A stretch of 64,000 nucleotides of DNA, from the NCBI RefSeq assembly GCF_030929555.1, contig NZ_JAVFVT010000004.1, positions 124,001-188,000 of the forward strand. The letters are read 5' to 3'. Of this stretch, positions 38,945 through 47,900 are shown piece after piece. How positions within the stretch are numbered: the first letter of the stretch is position 1; every line of letters begins with the position of its first letter. The notes below the pieces were generated by a model. That model was not told the DNA's origin. It worked only from the letters and a program-made list of their open reading frames with translations, and made no database searches. Made by a program: the position numbers and the translations under genes. This DNA is from Paenibacillus sp. LHD-117 (lineage in GTDB: Bacteria; Bacillota; Bacilli; Paenibacillales; Paenibacillaceae).

Positions 38945-39532
38945 TTACCCCAGTGGCGTCGTGATGACCTTATCGATCAGACCGTAGTTCAGCGCTTCTT
39001 CGGCGCTCATAAAATAATCGCGGTCTGTGTCGCGGTCGATCTTCTCGTAAGGCTGCCCGGTACGCTCGACATAAATTTGATTCAGCTTCTGCTTCGTCTT
39101 CAGAATCCAATCCGCATGAATCTTAATGTCGGTTGCCTGGCCTCTGACCCCGCCAAGCGGCTGATGAATCATGACCTCTGCGTTAGGCAGCGCGAACCGC
39201 TTGCCCTTCGCTCCCGCGGTCAGCAAGAGCGAACCCATGCTTGCCGCCATGCCCATGCAGATCGTGGACACTTCGGGTTTGATGTATTGCATCGTATCAT
39301 ATATTCCCATTCCCGCGGTTACGGAACCGCCCGGAGAGTTAATGTACAGATGGATGTCCTTCTCTGGATCGTCGGCCGCCAGAAACAGCAGCTGAGCGAT
39401 TATGGAGTTTGCGACATCGTCATCAATAGCGCTCCCGAGAAAAATAATGCGATCCTTCAGCAATCGGGAGTAGATGTCATAGGACCGTTCTCCGCGATTC
39501 GTCTGTTCGACTACGATCGGTACCAGGTTCAT
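38945..39532 (-). CDS. clpP: ATP-dependent Clp protease proteolytic subunit ClpP
   Basis: ClpP forms the tetradecameric proteolytic chamber. The 195-residue protein has the catalytic Ser98 in [15 protein letters not shown] and His123 in [10 protein letters not shown], with an Asp in [14 protein letters not shown]. The N-terminus ([20 protein letters not shown]) and length are standard. It is the first gene of the clpP-clpX pair, with a likely sigma-A promoter just upstream. Confidence 0.98.
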   Translation of the reverse strand: MNLVPIVVEQTNRGERSYDIYSRLLKDRIIFLGSAIDDDVANSIIAQLLFLAADDPEKDIHLYINSPGGSVTAGMGIYDTMQYIKPEVSTICMGMAASMGSLLLTAGAKGKRFALPNAEVMIHQPLGGVRGQATDIKIHADWILKTKQKLNQIYVERTGQPYEKIDRDTDRDYFMSAEEALNYGLIDKVITTPLG

Positions 39533-39573
39533 GCGACCAACCTCTTTTCGTTTTGGACTTGAAATGCTTCCTT

Positions 39574-39603
39574 ATTGTAACACGTTAAGTAATGGATTGT
39601 CAT
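39574..39603 (-). promoter_or_regulatory. Candidate sigma-A promoter of clpP-clpX
   Basis: On the minus strand ATGACA (39603-39598) and TACAAT (39579-39574) are 18 bp apart, about 42 bp before the clpP start. No CtsR operator (GGTCAAANANRGTCAAA) is visible next to it. The rest of the 251-bp gap to tig (39604-39783) shows nothing I can name. Confidence 0.5.
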
Positions 39604-39783
39604 TTTTCCGAATACTACAGTATACGGCGCCTGACGCTTGATATGTACGCTTATGCGTTCTTGTTTGAAACACCATTATCATATGTAGGGTGAAAATAAG
39701 GCACGTTACATGCACGCGCCTTATCTTCGGTAAATCGTATTCTTCTATGTCGGATCGCGAGTGCGAACCGTATGTCAATCGTA

Positions 39784-41073
39784 TTAAGCCGTTTTGCTGT
39801 TTTCCAGCAAGAACTTGATCGTTTTGCGAAGCAGGATGTCTTCCTGCAGATTGCTGATGTTGCCGTTTTTCTCGAAGATGTCGCGCAGCTCTTCCGCAGG
39901 GCGGTTGTACTGCTTGGACAGGTTCTCGAGCTCGGCAGTCAGATCTTCTTCCGACGCCTCGAAGCCTTCCGCTTTCGCGATTGCTTCAAGCACCAGATTG
40001 TTGCGAACGCGTTTCACGGCGTCCGAACGCATTTGGCCGCGAAGCGCTTCCTCGTTCTGGCCGGAGAATTGGTAGTACAGATCCATGTTCATGCCTTGCA
40101 TGCGCAGGCGGTTCTCGAAATCCTTCACCATGTAGTCCGTTTCCGTATCGACCATCGCTTCCGGAATTTCCACCTCTGCGGCTTCGGTAGCTTTGTCTAC
40201 GACTGCTACTTCGCGAGCTTGCTCGGCTTCCTTCTCCTTGCGCTCAAGCAGCTTCGCTTTCAGATCCTGCTTGTACTCTTCAAGCGTATCGAACTCGCTC
40301 ACGTCTTTGGCGAACTCGTCGTCCAGCGCCGGCAGCGCTTTGCGCTTCAGCTCGTGAAGCTTCACTTTGAATACGGCAGGTTTGCCAGCCAGATGCTCAG
40401 CGTGGTAAGACTCAGGGAACGTGACTTCAACGTCCTTGAAGTCGCCTAGCTCCATGCCGATCACTTGATCTTCGAAGCCCGGAATGAAGGAGTTCGATCC
40501 CAGCTCCAGGGAATAACGCTCGCTGAAGCCGCCTTCGAATTGCTCGCCGTCCACGTAGCCGTCGAAGTCGATTACGGAGATGTCGCCCTTCTGAGCGGCG
40601 CCTTCCTCGACAACCGTCAACTCAGCGTGGCGCTGTTGGAGACGCTCTAGCTCGGCTGCTACTTCCTCTTCCGTCACTTCGGCATTAGCCGCTTCGAGTT
40701 CGAGGCCTTTGTATTCGCCAAGCGTTACTTCTGGCTTAACCGTTACTTTCGCGACGAACTTGAATACTTGTCCTTTCGCGAATTGCGTTACATCGATTTC
40801 CGGACGATCGACCGGCTGAAGCTCGTTCTCTTTAACGGCAGCCGTGTAAGCTTCCGGAAGCAAGATGTCGATCGCGTCTTGATACAGGCTCTCCACGCCG
40901 AAACGGGATTCGAAAATGCCCCGAGGCACTTTGCCTTTGCGGAAGCCAGGCACGTTAACCTTTGCTACCACTTTCTTAAAGGCTTGATCAAGGGCGCCAG
41001 CGACTTTGTCCGCTTCCACCTCAACATCGATCGAGACGATGTTCTTGTCTATTTTTTCCCAAGTTGCTTTCAT
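39784..41073 (-). CDS. tig: Trigger factor (ribosome-associated chaperone)
   Basis: Trigger factor binds nascent chains at the ribosome exit tunnel. The 429-residue protein has the ribosome-binding signature GFRKGKVPRGIFE (about residues 43-55) and a PPIase domain of the FKBP type (ISVIDFDGYVDGEQFEGG, LGSNSFIPGFEDQVIGM). The rest is the long helical C-terminal chaperone domain. I chose the ATG at 41073 (MKATWEKIDKN) because GGAGGGG lies 11 bp upstream; the frame is open to 41106. Confidence 0.97.
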   Translation of the reverse strand: MKATWEKIDKNIVSIDVEVEADKVAGALDQAFKKVVAKVNVPGFRKGKVPRGIFESRFGVESLYQDAIDILLPEAYTAAVKENELQPVDRPEIDVTQFAKGQVFKFVAKVTVKPEVTLGEYKGLELEAANAEVTEEEVAAELERLQQRHAELTVVEEGAAQKGDISVIDFDGYVDGEQFEGGFSERYSLELGSNSFIPGFEDQVIGMELGDFKDVEVTFPESYHAEHLAGKPAVFKVKLHELKRKALPALDDEFAKDVSEFDTLEEYKQDLKAKLLERKEKEAEQAREVAVVDKATEAAEVEIPEAMVDTETDYMVKDFENRLRMQGMNMDLYYQFSGQNEEALRGQMRSDAVKRVRNNLVLEAIAKAEGFEASEEDLTAELENLSKQYNRPAEELRDIFEKNGNISNLQEDILLRKTIKFLLENSKTA

Positions 41074-41136
41074 TTTATGCCTTCCCCTCCAAAAATGCGC
41101 ATGCATCGATAGTTTTCACGTTACATAAACCACTCT

Positions 41137-41166
41137 ATTATATACAAAGTTGGACGAGCATTTCAA
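41137..41166 (-). promoter_or_regulatory. Sigma-A promoter of tig
   Basis: On the minus strand TTGAAA (41166-41161) and TATAAT (41142-41137) are 18 bp apart, about 64 bp before the tig start. The -35 overlaps the end of the upstream gene. Confidence 0.75.
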
Positions 41167-42041
41167 GGCTGATGTTCGTCCCCGCCCGCCTGCAGCAGCA
41201 TCGCGATGCCGCGCAGCGTTCTGCAGGCTTGTTCGTAGCGGAATCTTAAACTGTCCGAAATCCCGTATGTATCGCGTATATCGTCATCGTTCGCCGACCC
41301 GTACACGGTCAGGAGAAGCGTGAGATGCAAGGCGGCCGCGAAACAATCCACCGTCTCGTCGTCCTCTCTCAGCATCCAGCCGAACGCAGACGTCCCGTAC
41401 AGAAACTGCAGGCTTTCCTTCCATAGCTCCCTGGCAAAATGCGGCAGCGTCGGATCGTCCACCTCCACGACGGCGATCGCACGCTCCAGGATTTGATTAA
41501 CCGGCTCCGGGAAGTCGTCCATGGCGAGCGGCGTCGCCTCGATCTCGAGGAGTACGTCCTCGTCCAATCTCCTGACGCGTACCGTCCCCGTCGCCCCTCT
41601 TCTCTTCAAACATTGCAGCGCCTTGAACTGCAGGATGGGATGAAGGTCGTCGCCGACGAGCCACTCCAGTATGGCTGCATCGATTCCGGGATCGTCGATA
41701 TAGGCGGCCCGCTCAAGCGCCAGCATCTGTTGGTCCATCATGGGATGGTTCCGCATGATGTACAAAACTTGGTTCACGTAAGCTTCGTCTTGCACGGGCG
41801 GCTTCAGCAGCTCGGCCCGAAGCGTTTCCTCGTCTTGCTCTTCGTCCGGCTGGCTGTCGCGACCGGCATCGACGCCGTCCGGGAACGCCATTTCGAGCCA
41901 GCTGAGCAGATTTGCCCATTCCTCGTAATGCCTTTTCTCCTGCCCTTGGCATTGCAGCAGAAAACCGAGAAGCTCCTTCGCTTCCCGGTATTGTTCGGCC
42001 TCCAGCATCCTCGTCAGCCCGATCTGGTATTGATCCAGCAT
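41163..42041 (-). CDS. Protein of unknown function upstream of tig
   Basis: I do not recognise a named family. The 292-residue protein is soluble and mostly helical. Its first 60 residues (MLEAEQYREAKELLGFLLQ, EEWANLLSWLEMAFPDG) suggest TPR-like helical pairs. An acidic linker (SQPDEEQDEETLRAELL) and more helical repeats follow, with ILQFKALQCLKRRGATGTV, a pattern seen in HEAT-like proteins. The ATG at 42041 has no ribosome site in front of it. The frame is open upstream to an ATT at 42101, which has AAGGCGG 7 bp before it, so a rare ATT start adding 20 residues (TTPQEPHTEGKDNVYLFPS) is possible. No recognisable catalytic motif is present. Confidence 0.75.
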   Translation of the reverse strand: MLDQYQIGLTRMLEAEQYREAKELLGFLLQCQGQEKRHYEEWANLLSWLEMAFPDGVDAGRDSQPDEEQDEETLRAELLKPPVQDEAYVNQVLYIMRNHPMMDQQMLALERAAYIDDPGIDAAILEWLVGDDLHPILQFKALQCLKRRGATGTVRVRRLDEDVLLEIEATPLAMDDFPEPVNQILERAIAVVEVDDPTLPHFARELWKESLQFLYGTSAFGWMLREDDETVDCFAAALHLTLLLTVYGSANDDDIRDTYGISDSLRFRYEQACRTLRGIAMLLQAGGDEHQP

Positions 42042-42266
42042 GCTGGGGAATAAATAAACGTTGTCCTTGCCTTCCGTATGTGGTTCCTGAGGAGTCGTAA
42101 TGATAACACCGCCTTAAGGCATGCTCGTAAACATGTTTCGAATAATCTTGCGATAGATTATACCACGCAAGGCCGCCAGAACAAAACAAACGGTTGCGCT
42201 TCCGCCTGCCTACGGTTGCAATCGACAAAAAAAACGCCCTTTTTTTGAAATCGACTAAATTTTGAC

Positions 42267-42296
42267 TTGCAAATGGGATTGTACGCATGGTATAGT
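42267..42296 (+). promoter_or_regulatory. Promoter of tRNA-Arg
   Basis: TTGCAA (42267-42272) and TATAGT (42291-42296) are 18 bp apart, with TGG before the -10. This places the start about 4 nt before the tRNA. Confidence 0.7.
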
Positions 42297-42306
42297 ATCA
42301 AACAGT

Positions 42307-42383
42307 GTCCCAGTAGCTCAGTCGGATAGAGCACTCGCCTTCTAAGCGAGTTGTCGGGGGTTCGAATCCCTCCTGGGACGCCA
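42307..42383 (+). tRNA. tRNA-Arg (anticodon UCU)
   Basis: The cloverleaf folds with acceptor stem GTCCCAG/CTGGGAC, D arm GCTC...GAGC, anticodon stem CTCGC/GCGAG around loop CTTCTAA (anticodon TCT, reading AGA) and T arm GGGGG-TTCGAAT-CCCTC. The 3' CCA is encoded (42381-42383). It is the only tRNA in the window and the only plus-strand host gene. It stands exactly at the change from host genes to phage genes, so its 3' end is a likely attachment site. Confidence 0.97.
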
Positions 42384-42417
42384 TTAGGTTTAAATACGTT
42401 GAAAATTAAAATATAAG

Positions 42418-42460
42418 AAAATCCCCGAATCCCTTGGTATTACTGGGTTTCGGGGATTTT
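42418..42460 (+). terminator. Terminator after tRNA-Arg
   Basis: AAAATCCCCGAA pairs with TTCGGGGATTTT around an 18-nt loop that itself holds a CCC/GGG pair. TCTTTAT follows. It lies 35 bp after the tRNA on the plus strand and could work in both directions. Confidence 0.8.
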
Positions 42461-42516
42461 CTTTATAATCGAATTCGACCTGAGAATGTCATTAGTTTGA
42501 GTATGATTTTAAATTT

Positions 42517-42536
42517 TGGTACACAAATGGTACACA
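42517..42536. repeat. Tandem TGGTACACA motifs, candidate recombinase arm sites
   Basis: TGGTACACA occurs at 42517-42525 and again at 42528-42536, an 11-bp period (one helical turn). It lies in a gene-free stretch about 135 bp inside the presumed prophage end. Short direct repeats of this kind near an attachment site can be arm-type binding sites of a tyrosine recombinase. This is an inference; the partner end is outside the window. Confidence 0.4.
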
Positions 42537-42580
42537 TGATAGTATTTTATTTCGAACGATGTTGAAAGTATATAATGAAG

Positions 42581-42614
42581 AAGAGCCGCAGGGATGCTTT
42601 CCCATACGGCTCTT
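42581..42614 (-). terminator. Terminator of the YolD-like gene cluster
   Basis: AAGAGCCG pairs with CGGCTCTT, with an inner GGGA/TCCC pair. On the minus strand the stem is followed by CTTCTTCATT. It lies 30 bp after the last gene of the cluster. Confidence 0.75.
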
Positions 42615-42644
42615 TCTCATATTACCATCTGTATCCATTTAGCG

Positions 42645-43064
42645 TCAAGAAGCATTGTCTATTTTCATTATATCCATGAATGGCACTCTTTCTGTTTCGC
42701 CATTGCTCTGCTCAACGTGAATCATTTTTGTCCTTGAGTCAAGCTTTACAATTCTACCGACAACGGATTTCTGATGCCAAACTTCTAACTGCACCATTGC
42801 CTCTTCTTGATGAGCTTCTACCAAGCGCTCCCCCATCTCCTCCAGCACATATTCATCTCTTGTCGGCCTTTTGGGTCCTTTATCTTTTGCCACGTGGAAA
42901 CCGCCTCCTCGTTTTATGAAATCTGCGAAATATTCTTCAATTGCATCATCGGATTCTTCAAGTTGCTGCACCATTTCGGGGTCGAATCGCTTAGACCATT
43001 CAATCATCCCAAAGCGTATTTCTGGATAAAGTGTCCCCGCTTGTCGCTTCCTCTCAGTCGACAT
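42645..43064 (-). CDS. YolD-like protein (second copy), prophage
   Basis: This 139-residue protein has an N-terminal part (MSTERKRQAGTLYPEIRFG) and a C-terminal YolD-like region of about 80 residues (YVLEEMGERLVEAHQEEAMV, KSVVGRIVKLDSRTKMIHVE, then VPFMDIMKID). YolD-like proteins resemble the accessory protein of translesion DNA polymerase UvrX/DinB in prophages, but the biochemical role is not settled. I chose the ATG at 43064, which has GAAGGCG upstream and overlaps the end of the first YolD-like gene by 11 bp. The frame to 43154 is a longer, unlikely form. No polymerase gene follows it. Confidence 0.7.
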   Translation of the reverse strand: MSTERKRQAGTLYPEIRFGMIEWSKRFDPEMVQQLEESDDAIEEYFADFIKRGGGFHVAKDKGPKRPTRDEYVLEEMGERLVEAHQEEAMVQLEVWHQKSVVGRIVKLDSRTKMIHVEQSNGETERVPFMDIMKIDNAS

Positions 43065-43386
43065 CGACAACGCCTTCGATATCCCGCAGCATAAACCAAT
43101 CCCCATTAACCATAAAACGACCCTGTCGCTGATCGATCCGATCCACCATGCCAACGATCTGCAGTTCCTCCGTCGGATGATACATCTTCACAGTGACCAA
43201 CGTGCGCAGTTGGTGCGACTCGGTCAGCCGGCGGCCGATGATCTCGAGCTCCTGGTCGTCTAGCTCGATGCGGCATCGTTCCTTCGATTTCAATGACCAA
43301 GCATTAAGCGCGTGCTTATGCTCAGGCAACATCATTCGGCTACTCTCCCACATACCGTTGCCTTCAAGCTTCTTACGCTGTTCCAC
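43054..43386 (-). CDS. YolD-like family protein, prophage
   Basis: This 110-residue protein has the YolD signature around SSRMMLPEHKHALNAW, followed by DDQELEIIGRRLTESHQL and the closing segment GDWFMLRDIEGVVDVD. The GTG at 43386 has AGGAGG 9 bp upstream and is the best start; a TTG at 43395 is the longer option. It overlaps the 65-residue gene upstream by 14 bp and the second YolD-like gene downstream. All three sit behind one LexA-box promoter, so SOS induction is likely. Confidence 0.8.
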   Translation of the reverse strand: MEQRKKLEGNGMWESSRMMLPEHKHALNAWSLKSKERCRIELDDQELEIIGRRLTESHQLRTLVTVKMYHPTEELQIVGMVDRIDQRQGRFMVNGDWFMLRDIEGVVDVD

Positions 43387-43570
43387 GACGCACAACCTCC
43401 TCTACGTCCACAATACTCCCCATGTCAAAGACACGTAAGGCGCCAACGGAGAAGCAATAGGCCTTAACGCATCCGTCCTTGACGGCCAGAACCCGAACGT
43501 CCCGAATCGTGACGTTCTTTCGCCGATCGATATAAATGAGCTGCACGACTTTTCCGACATACTTCTCCAC
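43373..43570 (-). CDS. Small prophage protein, first gene of SOS cluster
   Basis: The 65-residue product (MEKYVGKVVQLIYIDRRKN, ending VVDVEEVVRRGTA) looks like a small beta-barrel. Its form GKVVQLIYIDRRKNVTIRDV and MGSIVDVEEV resembles short phage proteins encoded before YolD genes. It starts at a GTG at 43570 with AGGTGGGG 6 bp upstream. Function unknown. It is directly behind the LexA-box promoter. Confidence 0.7.
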   Translation of the reverse strand: MEKYVGKVVQLIYIDRRKNVTIRDVRVLAVKDGCVKAYCFSVGALRVFDMGSIVDVEEVVRRGTA

Positions 43571-43604
43571 GCTGACCCCACCTCATTCAAGAATGTATGC
43601 TCTT

Positions 43605-43634
43605 ATTATACGCAAACACACGTTCGTATTTCAA
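43605..43634 (-). promoter_or_regulatory. Sigma-A promoter with LexA (SOS) box in the spacer
   Basis: On the minus strand TTGAAA (43634-43629) and TATAAT (43610-43605) are 18 bp apart. The spacer holds CGAACGTGTGTTTG (43626-43613), which matches the Firmicute LexA/DinR consensus CGAACRNRYGTTYC at 13 of 14 positions. LexA binding here would directly block RNA polymerase. The promoter lies 35 bp before the first of the three small genes. Confidence 0.85.
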
Positions 43635-43640
43635 GACATA

Positions 43641-43678
43641 AAAAAACCCCGCCAACCATTAATTGGTCAGCGGGGTTT
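43641..43678 (-). terminator. Terminator after the endolysin gene
   Basis: On the minus strand AACCCCGC pairs with GCGGGGTT, with an inner ACCAATTAATGGT palindrome, and seven T residues follow. It closes the late operon and separates it from the SOS cluster. Confidence 0.92.
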
Positions 43679-43683
43679 AATTC

Positions 43684-44412
43684 TTACTTACTAGCTCTGA
43701 GCGCAACGGCCAGCACGCGCCAGCCTTCTTTCGTCATGGTCGGCTCACTGATTAAGCCATTCAGGTCTCCACTGCTAAACTCTGACACAAACCAATCCGG
43801 TGCCAGTATGCGACTAGTGGCAACTGTGAGGGCCTCTGCTTGTGCATCGATACGTGCGTGCTGCTCCCTCACTTGTTTAGTCAGATCGTCCATTGCCTTC
43901 CGTTCCTCTGCCGTCATAGGCATCTCCACTCCTCTGCTCAAATCGCTTCTGAATTTGTCCATGCTGATGATCGGACACGACTTCCAACTGTAATCCGGAT
44001 ATTCGCTGTGTCCCTTAATAACGATCCCGGGCAGCTTCCCTTGGAGCCAGCGTATAAGATCCAGCGCCGCGGCATACTGTTCCGGCGTCGGCTGTTGCGA
44101 TCTAAAGTCTCCGATCATGCAGATGCCGACGGCATGTTTATTACTGTTTCCTACGTGGTAGCTAACCACGGTCAGATCCCAGCATTGATACACCGTACCA
44201 TCGCGGCCAATGACGAAATGATATCCGATGCCCGGCCATCCATTGGTACGTATGTGGTAACCCGCGAACGCCTCCGCGCTGCCTGACTCTGTAAGCGAGT
44301 GATGGATTGCCCCCGACCGGATATCCGACAGTTTTCGAGTCTTGTATCGTTTGGTTGCGTGGATAGGGAGCCTGCCGCGCAGGTCTACCATCTTAAAGGA
44401 CATTACTCTCAT
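43684..44412 (-). CDS. Phage endolysin, N-acetylmuramoyl-L-alanine amidase (Amidase_2)
   Basis: The enzyme cuts the amide bond between MurNAc and L-alanine to lyse the host. The amidase domain covers about residues 20-165. It has the zinc ligands in AIHHSLTESGS and KGHSEYPDYSWKSCP, and the fold segment GIGYHFVIGRDGTVYQC and VGICMIGDF. The C-terminal part (about 165-242) is a short coiled coil (MDDLTKQVREQHARIDAQAEAL) and a small domain that probably binds the wall. The start at 44412 overlaps the holin gene; an ATG at 44403 is an alternative. Holin-endolysin order and the terminator after it mark the end of the late transcript. Confidence 0.93.
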   Translation of the reverse strand: MRVMSFKMVDLRGRLPIHATKRYKTRKLSDIRSGAIHHSLTESGSAEAFAGYHIRTNGWPGIGYHFVIGRDGTVYQCWDLTVVSYHVGNSNKHAVGICMIGDFRSQQPTPEQYAAALDLIRWLQGKLPGIVIKGHSEYPDYSWKSCPIISMDKFRSDLSRGVEMPMTAEERKAMDDLTKQVREQHARIDAQAEALTVATSRILAPDWFVSEFSSGDLNGLISEPTMTKEGWRVLAVALRASK

Positions 44413-44884
44413 CCGCCTTTTTCAGATCGCTTGGAATTCCACCACGATTAATGGACCGTTGCACTTTCTTATCAAGCTCAGATCCCACCCATTTCGTAAT
44501 AGCCTCAAGCGCATTGATCGGCAACCAATCAGCCCAGCCAGCTCGTACAGCATTGGCGGTCATGGACTGGATGACGTGGTACAACAAACCGGCAACCAAA
44601 AGTCCGAATAGCAGACCGGGAAGATTGAAAAGAACGTCGAGGAAGTGACCACCAGCAGGTAGAAGCAGCATGAAGAACGTTCGGAAGAGGCCGTCAATTC
44701 CGTACTTGCTGCCGTAGCTATTATCTTTCTGCGCGGCTCTGCTTCCGCTAATCCAATCAAGTAGAATAAAAAATGCTAGTGCAATGATTGCAGCGATCAC
44801 TGATTCACCTGCTCCATAAAAGAATTCGATAACCGGCAACATTACTGCGCCGACTCCACTCCAAACAGCTTGTCCCTTACTCAT
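44393..44884 (-). CDS. Phage holin (TcdE/phi29-type holin family 4)
   Basis: The holin makes the membrane lesion that lets the endolysin reach the wall. The 163-residue protein has three to four hydrophobic segments (VIAAIIALAFFILLDWISG, TFFMLLLPAGGHFLDVLF, GLLFGLLVAGLLYHVI). The pattern LDWISGSRAAQKDNSYGSKYGIDG-like around residues 42-65 is typical of the Phage_holin_4_1/TcdE family. A charged C-terminal tail follows. It overlaps the amidase gene by 20 bp. GGGAGG stands upstream of the ATG, just after a small hairpin at 44910-44933. Confidence 0.9.
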   Translation of the reverse strand: MSKGQAVWSGVGAVMLPVIEFFYGAGESVIAAIIALAFFILLDWISGSRAAQKDNSYGSKYGIDGLFRTFFMLLLPAGGHFLDVLFNLPGLLFGLLVAGLLYHVIQSMTANAVRAGWADWLPINALEAITKWVGSELDKKVQRSINRGGIPSDLKKADESNVL

Positions 44885-44919
44885 ATTGGATTCCTCCCAT
44901 TAATAACGAAGGAGCCCCA

Positions 44920-47900
44920 TTATCGGGACTCCTTTTTCGCTTCTTCTTTTTTCTTGTCCTTTTCAGCCTTTTCCTTACGAAGCTTGATCAGTTCGTCATA
45001 ATACGCTTGCCCATCATCAGCGCGCTGAAACTCTTCGGTTTGCTTGGTTCCTAACTTGCTTAGGCGTTCATTTGTATACCGTTGCCCACCAGATGTTGCA
45101 AAAGGTCCGAATACGGCGGCGCGGATGACATCGGATGTTTTGGACGAATCGACCGGGAAACGAAGCTCCGGTTCTTCAATCGTCTTTCCTGTCTTAATGA
45201 AATCATCGGTGTATGATCCACCACGTACCAGCGAATCAACACCCTTGATGGTCTTCTTAACCTGCGCTCCGCCGAACGGCGGAAGCAGTTTAAACAGAGG
45301 ATCTTTTATACCATCTACCCCGACAACCCCCGCCAGACCGGTACCAAATCTAGTTGGATCATTGTCGCCGAAGAAACTTTCCCGAGTCGGCAGATCCATT
45401 CCGAATACCTTTGCCCCGTATTCAGGATAGATATCTGCGATTGTGGAGCCGAGCGGAATATTCGACAGACCCTCACCGAACACTCTACCGGCGCGCTGCA
45501 GGAGACTCATATCATCTTCCGTGACTGAATCGATAATGGCATCTAGTGGGTCGAAAGTGACCCCGCTACCTGTCGTCACTTCAAACGCTTTATTCAGCAC
45601 GAAGTTCGAAATAAACAGAGTCAGTAGAGCGCCGTACTGCTTTTCATCCACGAAATCTTTCATGACCCGCCAAAGGTTGTTAACCTCTAGTTGGAAAGGA
45701 GCGATGATATTGAACATCTGAGATTTAAGGAGCAAGGGCTGCTCACCGACACCTCGACCGCCAACGAGACGACGTGTTTGTTCGTCTGCAAACTTCACCG
45801 GATCAGCAACCTTTTGACGTAGCGCCTTAGCGTACGCCGTGTTCCATATGAAACTTGTCCCGATCCGATCGGACAGTTCCATCGTCGCCTCGGCGAATCG
45901 CTTAGGCTGTTCCCACCACCTCTCATTGAATCTCCGGAAATTCTTGTCCAGGAAACGCTCAGTCATGAATCTCGACTTCTGCATCGCTTCATTGGGCTTG
46001 AACACGCTGTCCAGTGTCTTAATCGCGCCTGGAATGGCGTCCTGCCCACCATAAGCAACACCATTCGGAATGTTGGCGAGCTGAGCGAGCGATGATCGGA
46101 CGTTTCCGAGAATCATATTCGTCTTTACGCGGTTATTGAGCCAAGTCGCGTATCGCAAGGTATTTCTTCCTCCTACGAACTGAACCCATCGATCGGCCAT
46201 GGAGGTTTTCCCGGAGAGATCGTTTGCGTAATTGTTCAAGAACTCAATAAAGTTGTTGATATTCCCTGTTTGTTCGGTATCCGAAGCAAGTCTCTTCGCA
46301 AGATTTCGGAAAACAGAAATATGCGGGTCGATATGAATCGCATACGAAGCAGCAGGGATATACTCCAAGAATCCTCCGACAGCATCGTTCTCGAAGTCGC
46401 CGAGACCACGCTTTTGTGCAAAGCTAGCCCATTTTTGTTTTGGCTTCGTGAAGGGTGACAGACCGGACAAATGGGCGCCAATCTTCCCTGAAGCAGAATC
46501 AAACAAATTCTTTAAGCCGCCCCAAGCCCCCAAGTCTTGAAAGTGACGATAGTAATCTTTCCTCTTCGGCACTAATTTCTCAGGACGATTCGGATAGATC
46601 CTCTGAATGGATGCATTCACTCTATCCAGAAGATCATCGTACTTGTTCCTGAACCAGCGATCCGCCTCGACGATTTTCTCCCAATCGTGGGTTTCTTCCT
46701 GCAGCTTAGCCAAATCGATCTGACCCTCACCATATCGCTGGACTAGCGCCGACTCTTTGCTTCCCTTTTTGATGCCGAGTCCCTTCACAATGTCATTGTA
46801 GAGGTCGTCGGTCATCTGCTTCTGTTCACGGGCATATGATCCCTTCGATTCATCAAAGGGATCGAGGATGGATTTCTTGATTGGTTCATAATACTGCCCG
46901 AAAACCTTCTTGAAATTGCGGAACACGTCGGCCGTATTCAAGTTGATGTTGCTGAGGTCTTTCAGTTCCTGCGCCTCGAACCCCTGCAGACCAAGATCCT
47001 CGGTTTCTATCTCACGCTGGATCACCTTGTATTGCTCTTTTGCATCTTTGAAGATACGACGTGCATGCGGCCTGATCTCTTCTCCAAGATCCCTGACTAG
47101 CTGCTCCGTGAAATCGGCGAGCTTGACTGTTCCTTTCAACATATAGCCGGCGCCAAGCTTCGCATACTGTCCCCACACGTCCACCGGGTTACTACTCAAC
47201 CTGTTTACGCCCTTTGCGAGCTCAGCGCGAGCGTTGGCTATCATGTCATCCGCGAAGGTATTCAGACGATCGCGAATCCGCGGCGCCACCTCGTCAGCTT
47301 CTGGAAGCGCGATGTCGTCCAGATCATCAGAGATGCTGAATGGAATTTCGTCCTGGTTCAGCGGCTCTGGAGGCTGCCACTTCGCTGTAGTCTGTTTCGG
47401 CTCTGGCGGTATAGCCATGGACTCCGGAACTGACGAGCTATTCGGAGCTTCTGCCGCTCGAAGCAATGGCCCTGTTGTCGAAGAGCGTGCCACTCTCGAC
47501 TCCGTTCCTCTTAATGGACCAGTAACAGCCTGCGCCCTGGCTGGAACCGTAATTGGAGCTGCGGCCGGAGACATTGGACCAGGTGTATAACGATCACTCA
47601 CGGATCGAACCGGAAAAGGCGCACCGGCCACTTCTCGGTTATATTGCGTTTCGCGCGCACGCTGAACGAGATCCGGCGCGATACGGTTCGGCCTAGTCGG
47701 ATATGCCCGCTGAATCAGATTATCCAGACCAACATCTTCTCTCCCTGCCATCTGCGTCCATAGCGATTCAAGTTCTTCAGCCTCTCGACCAGGAGTGAAT
47801 CTCCCTTCATCCTGCATCTCCCGCGCCGTTCTGATTAGTTGTTCGAATTGATCGCGGTATGGATTCGATTGCTGCGCGATCCTCGCAGTAGTTGGCGGCA

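Noticed and set aside
39533..39640. CtsR operator upstream of clpP
   Set aside because: No GGTCAAA-type direct repeat is present near the candidate promoter.
39572..39778. 68-residue minus-strand frame between clpP and tig
   Set aside because: It lacks a ribosome site, overlaps the likely clpP promoter and shows no protein-like pattern.
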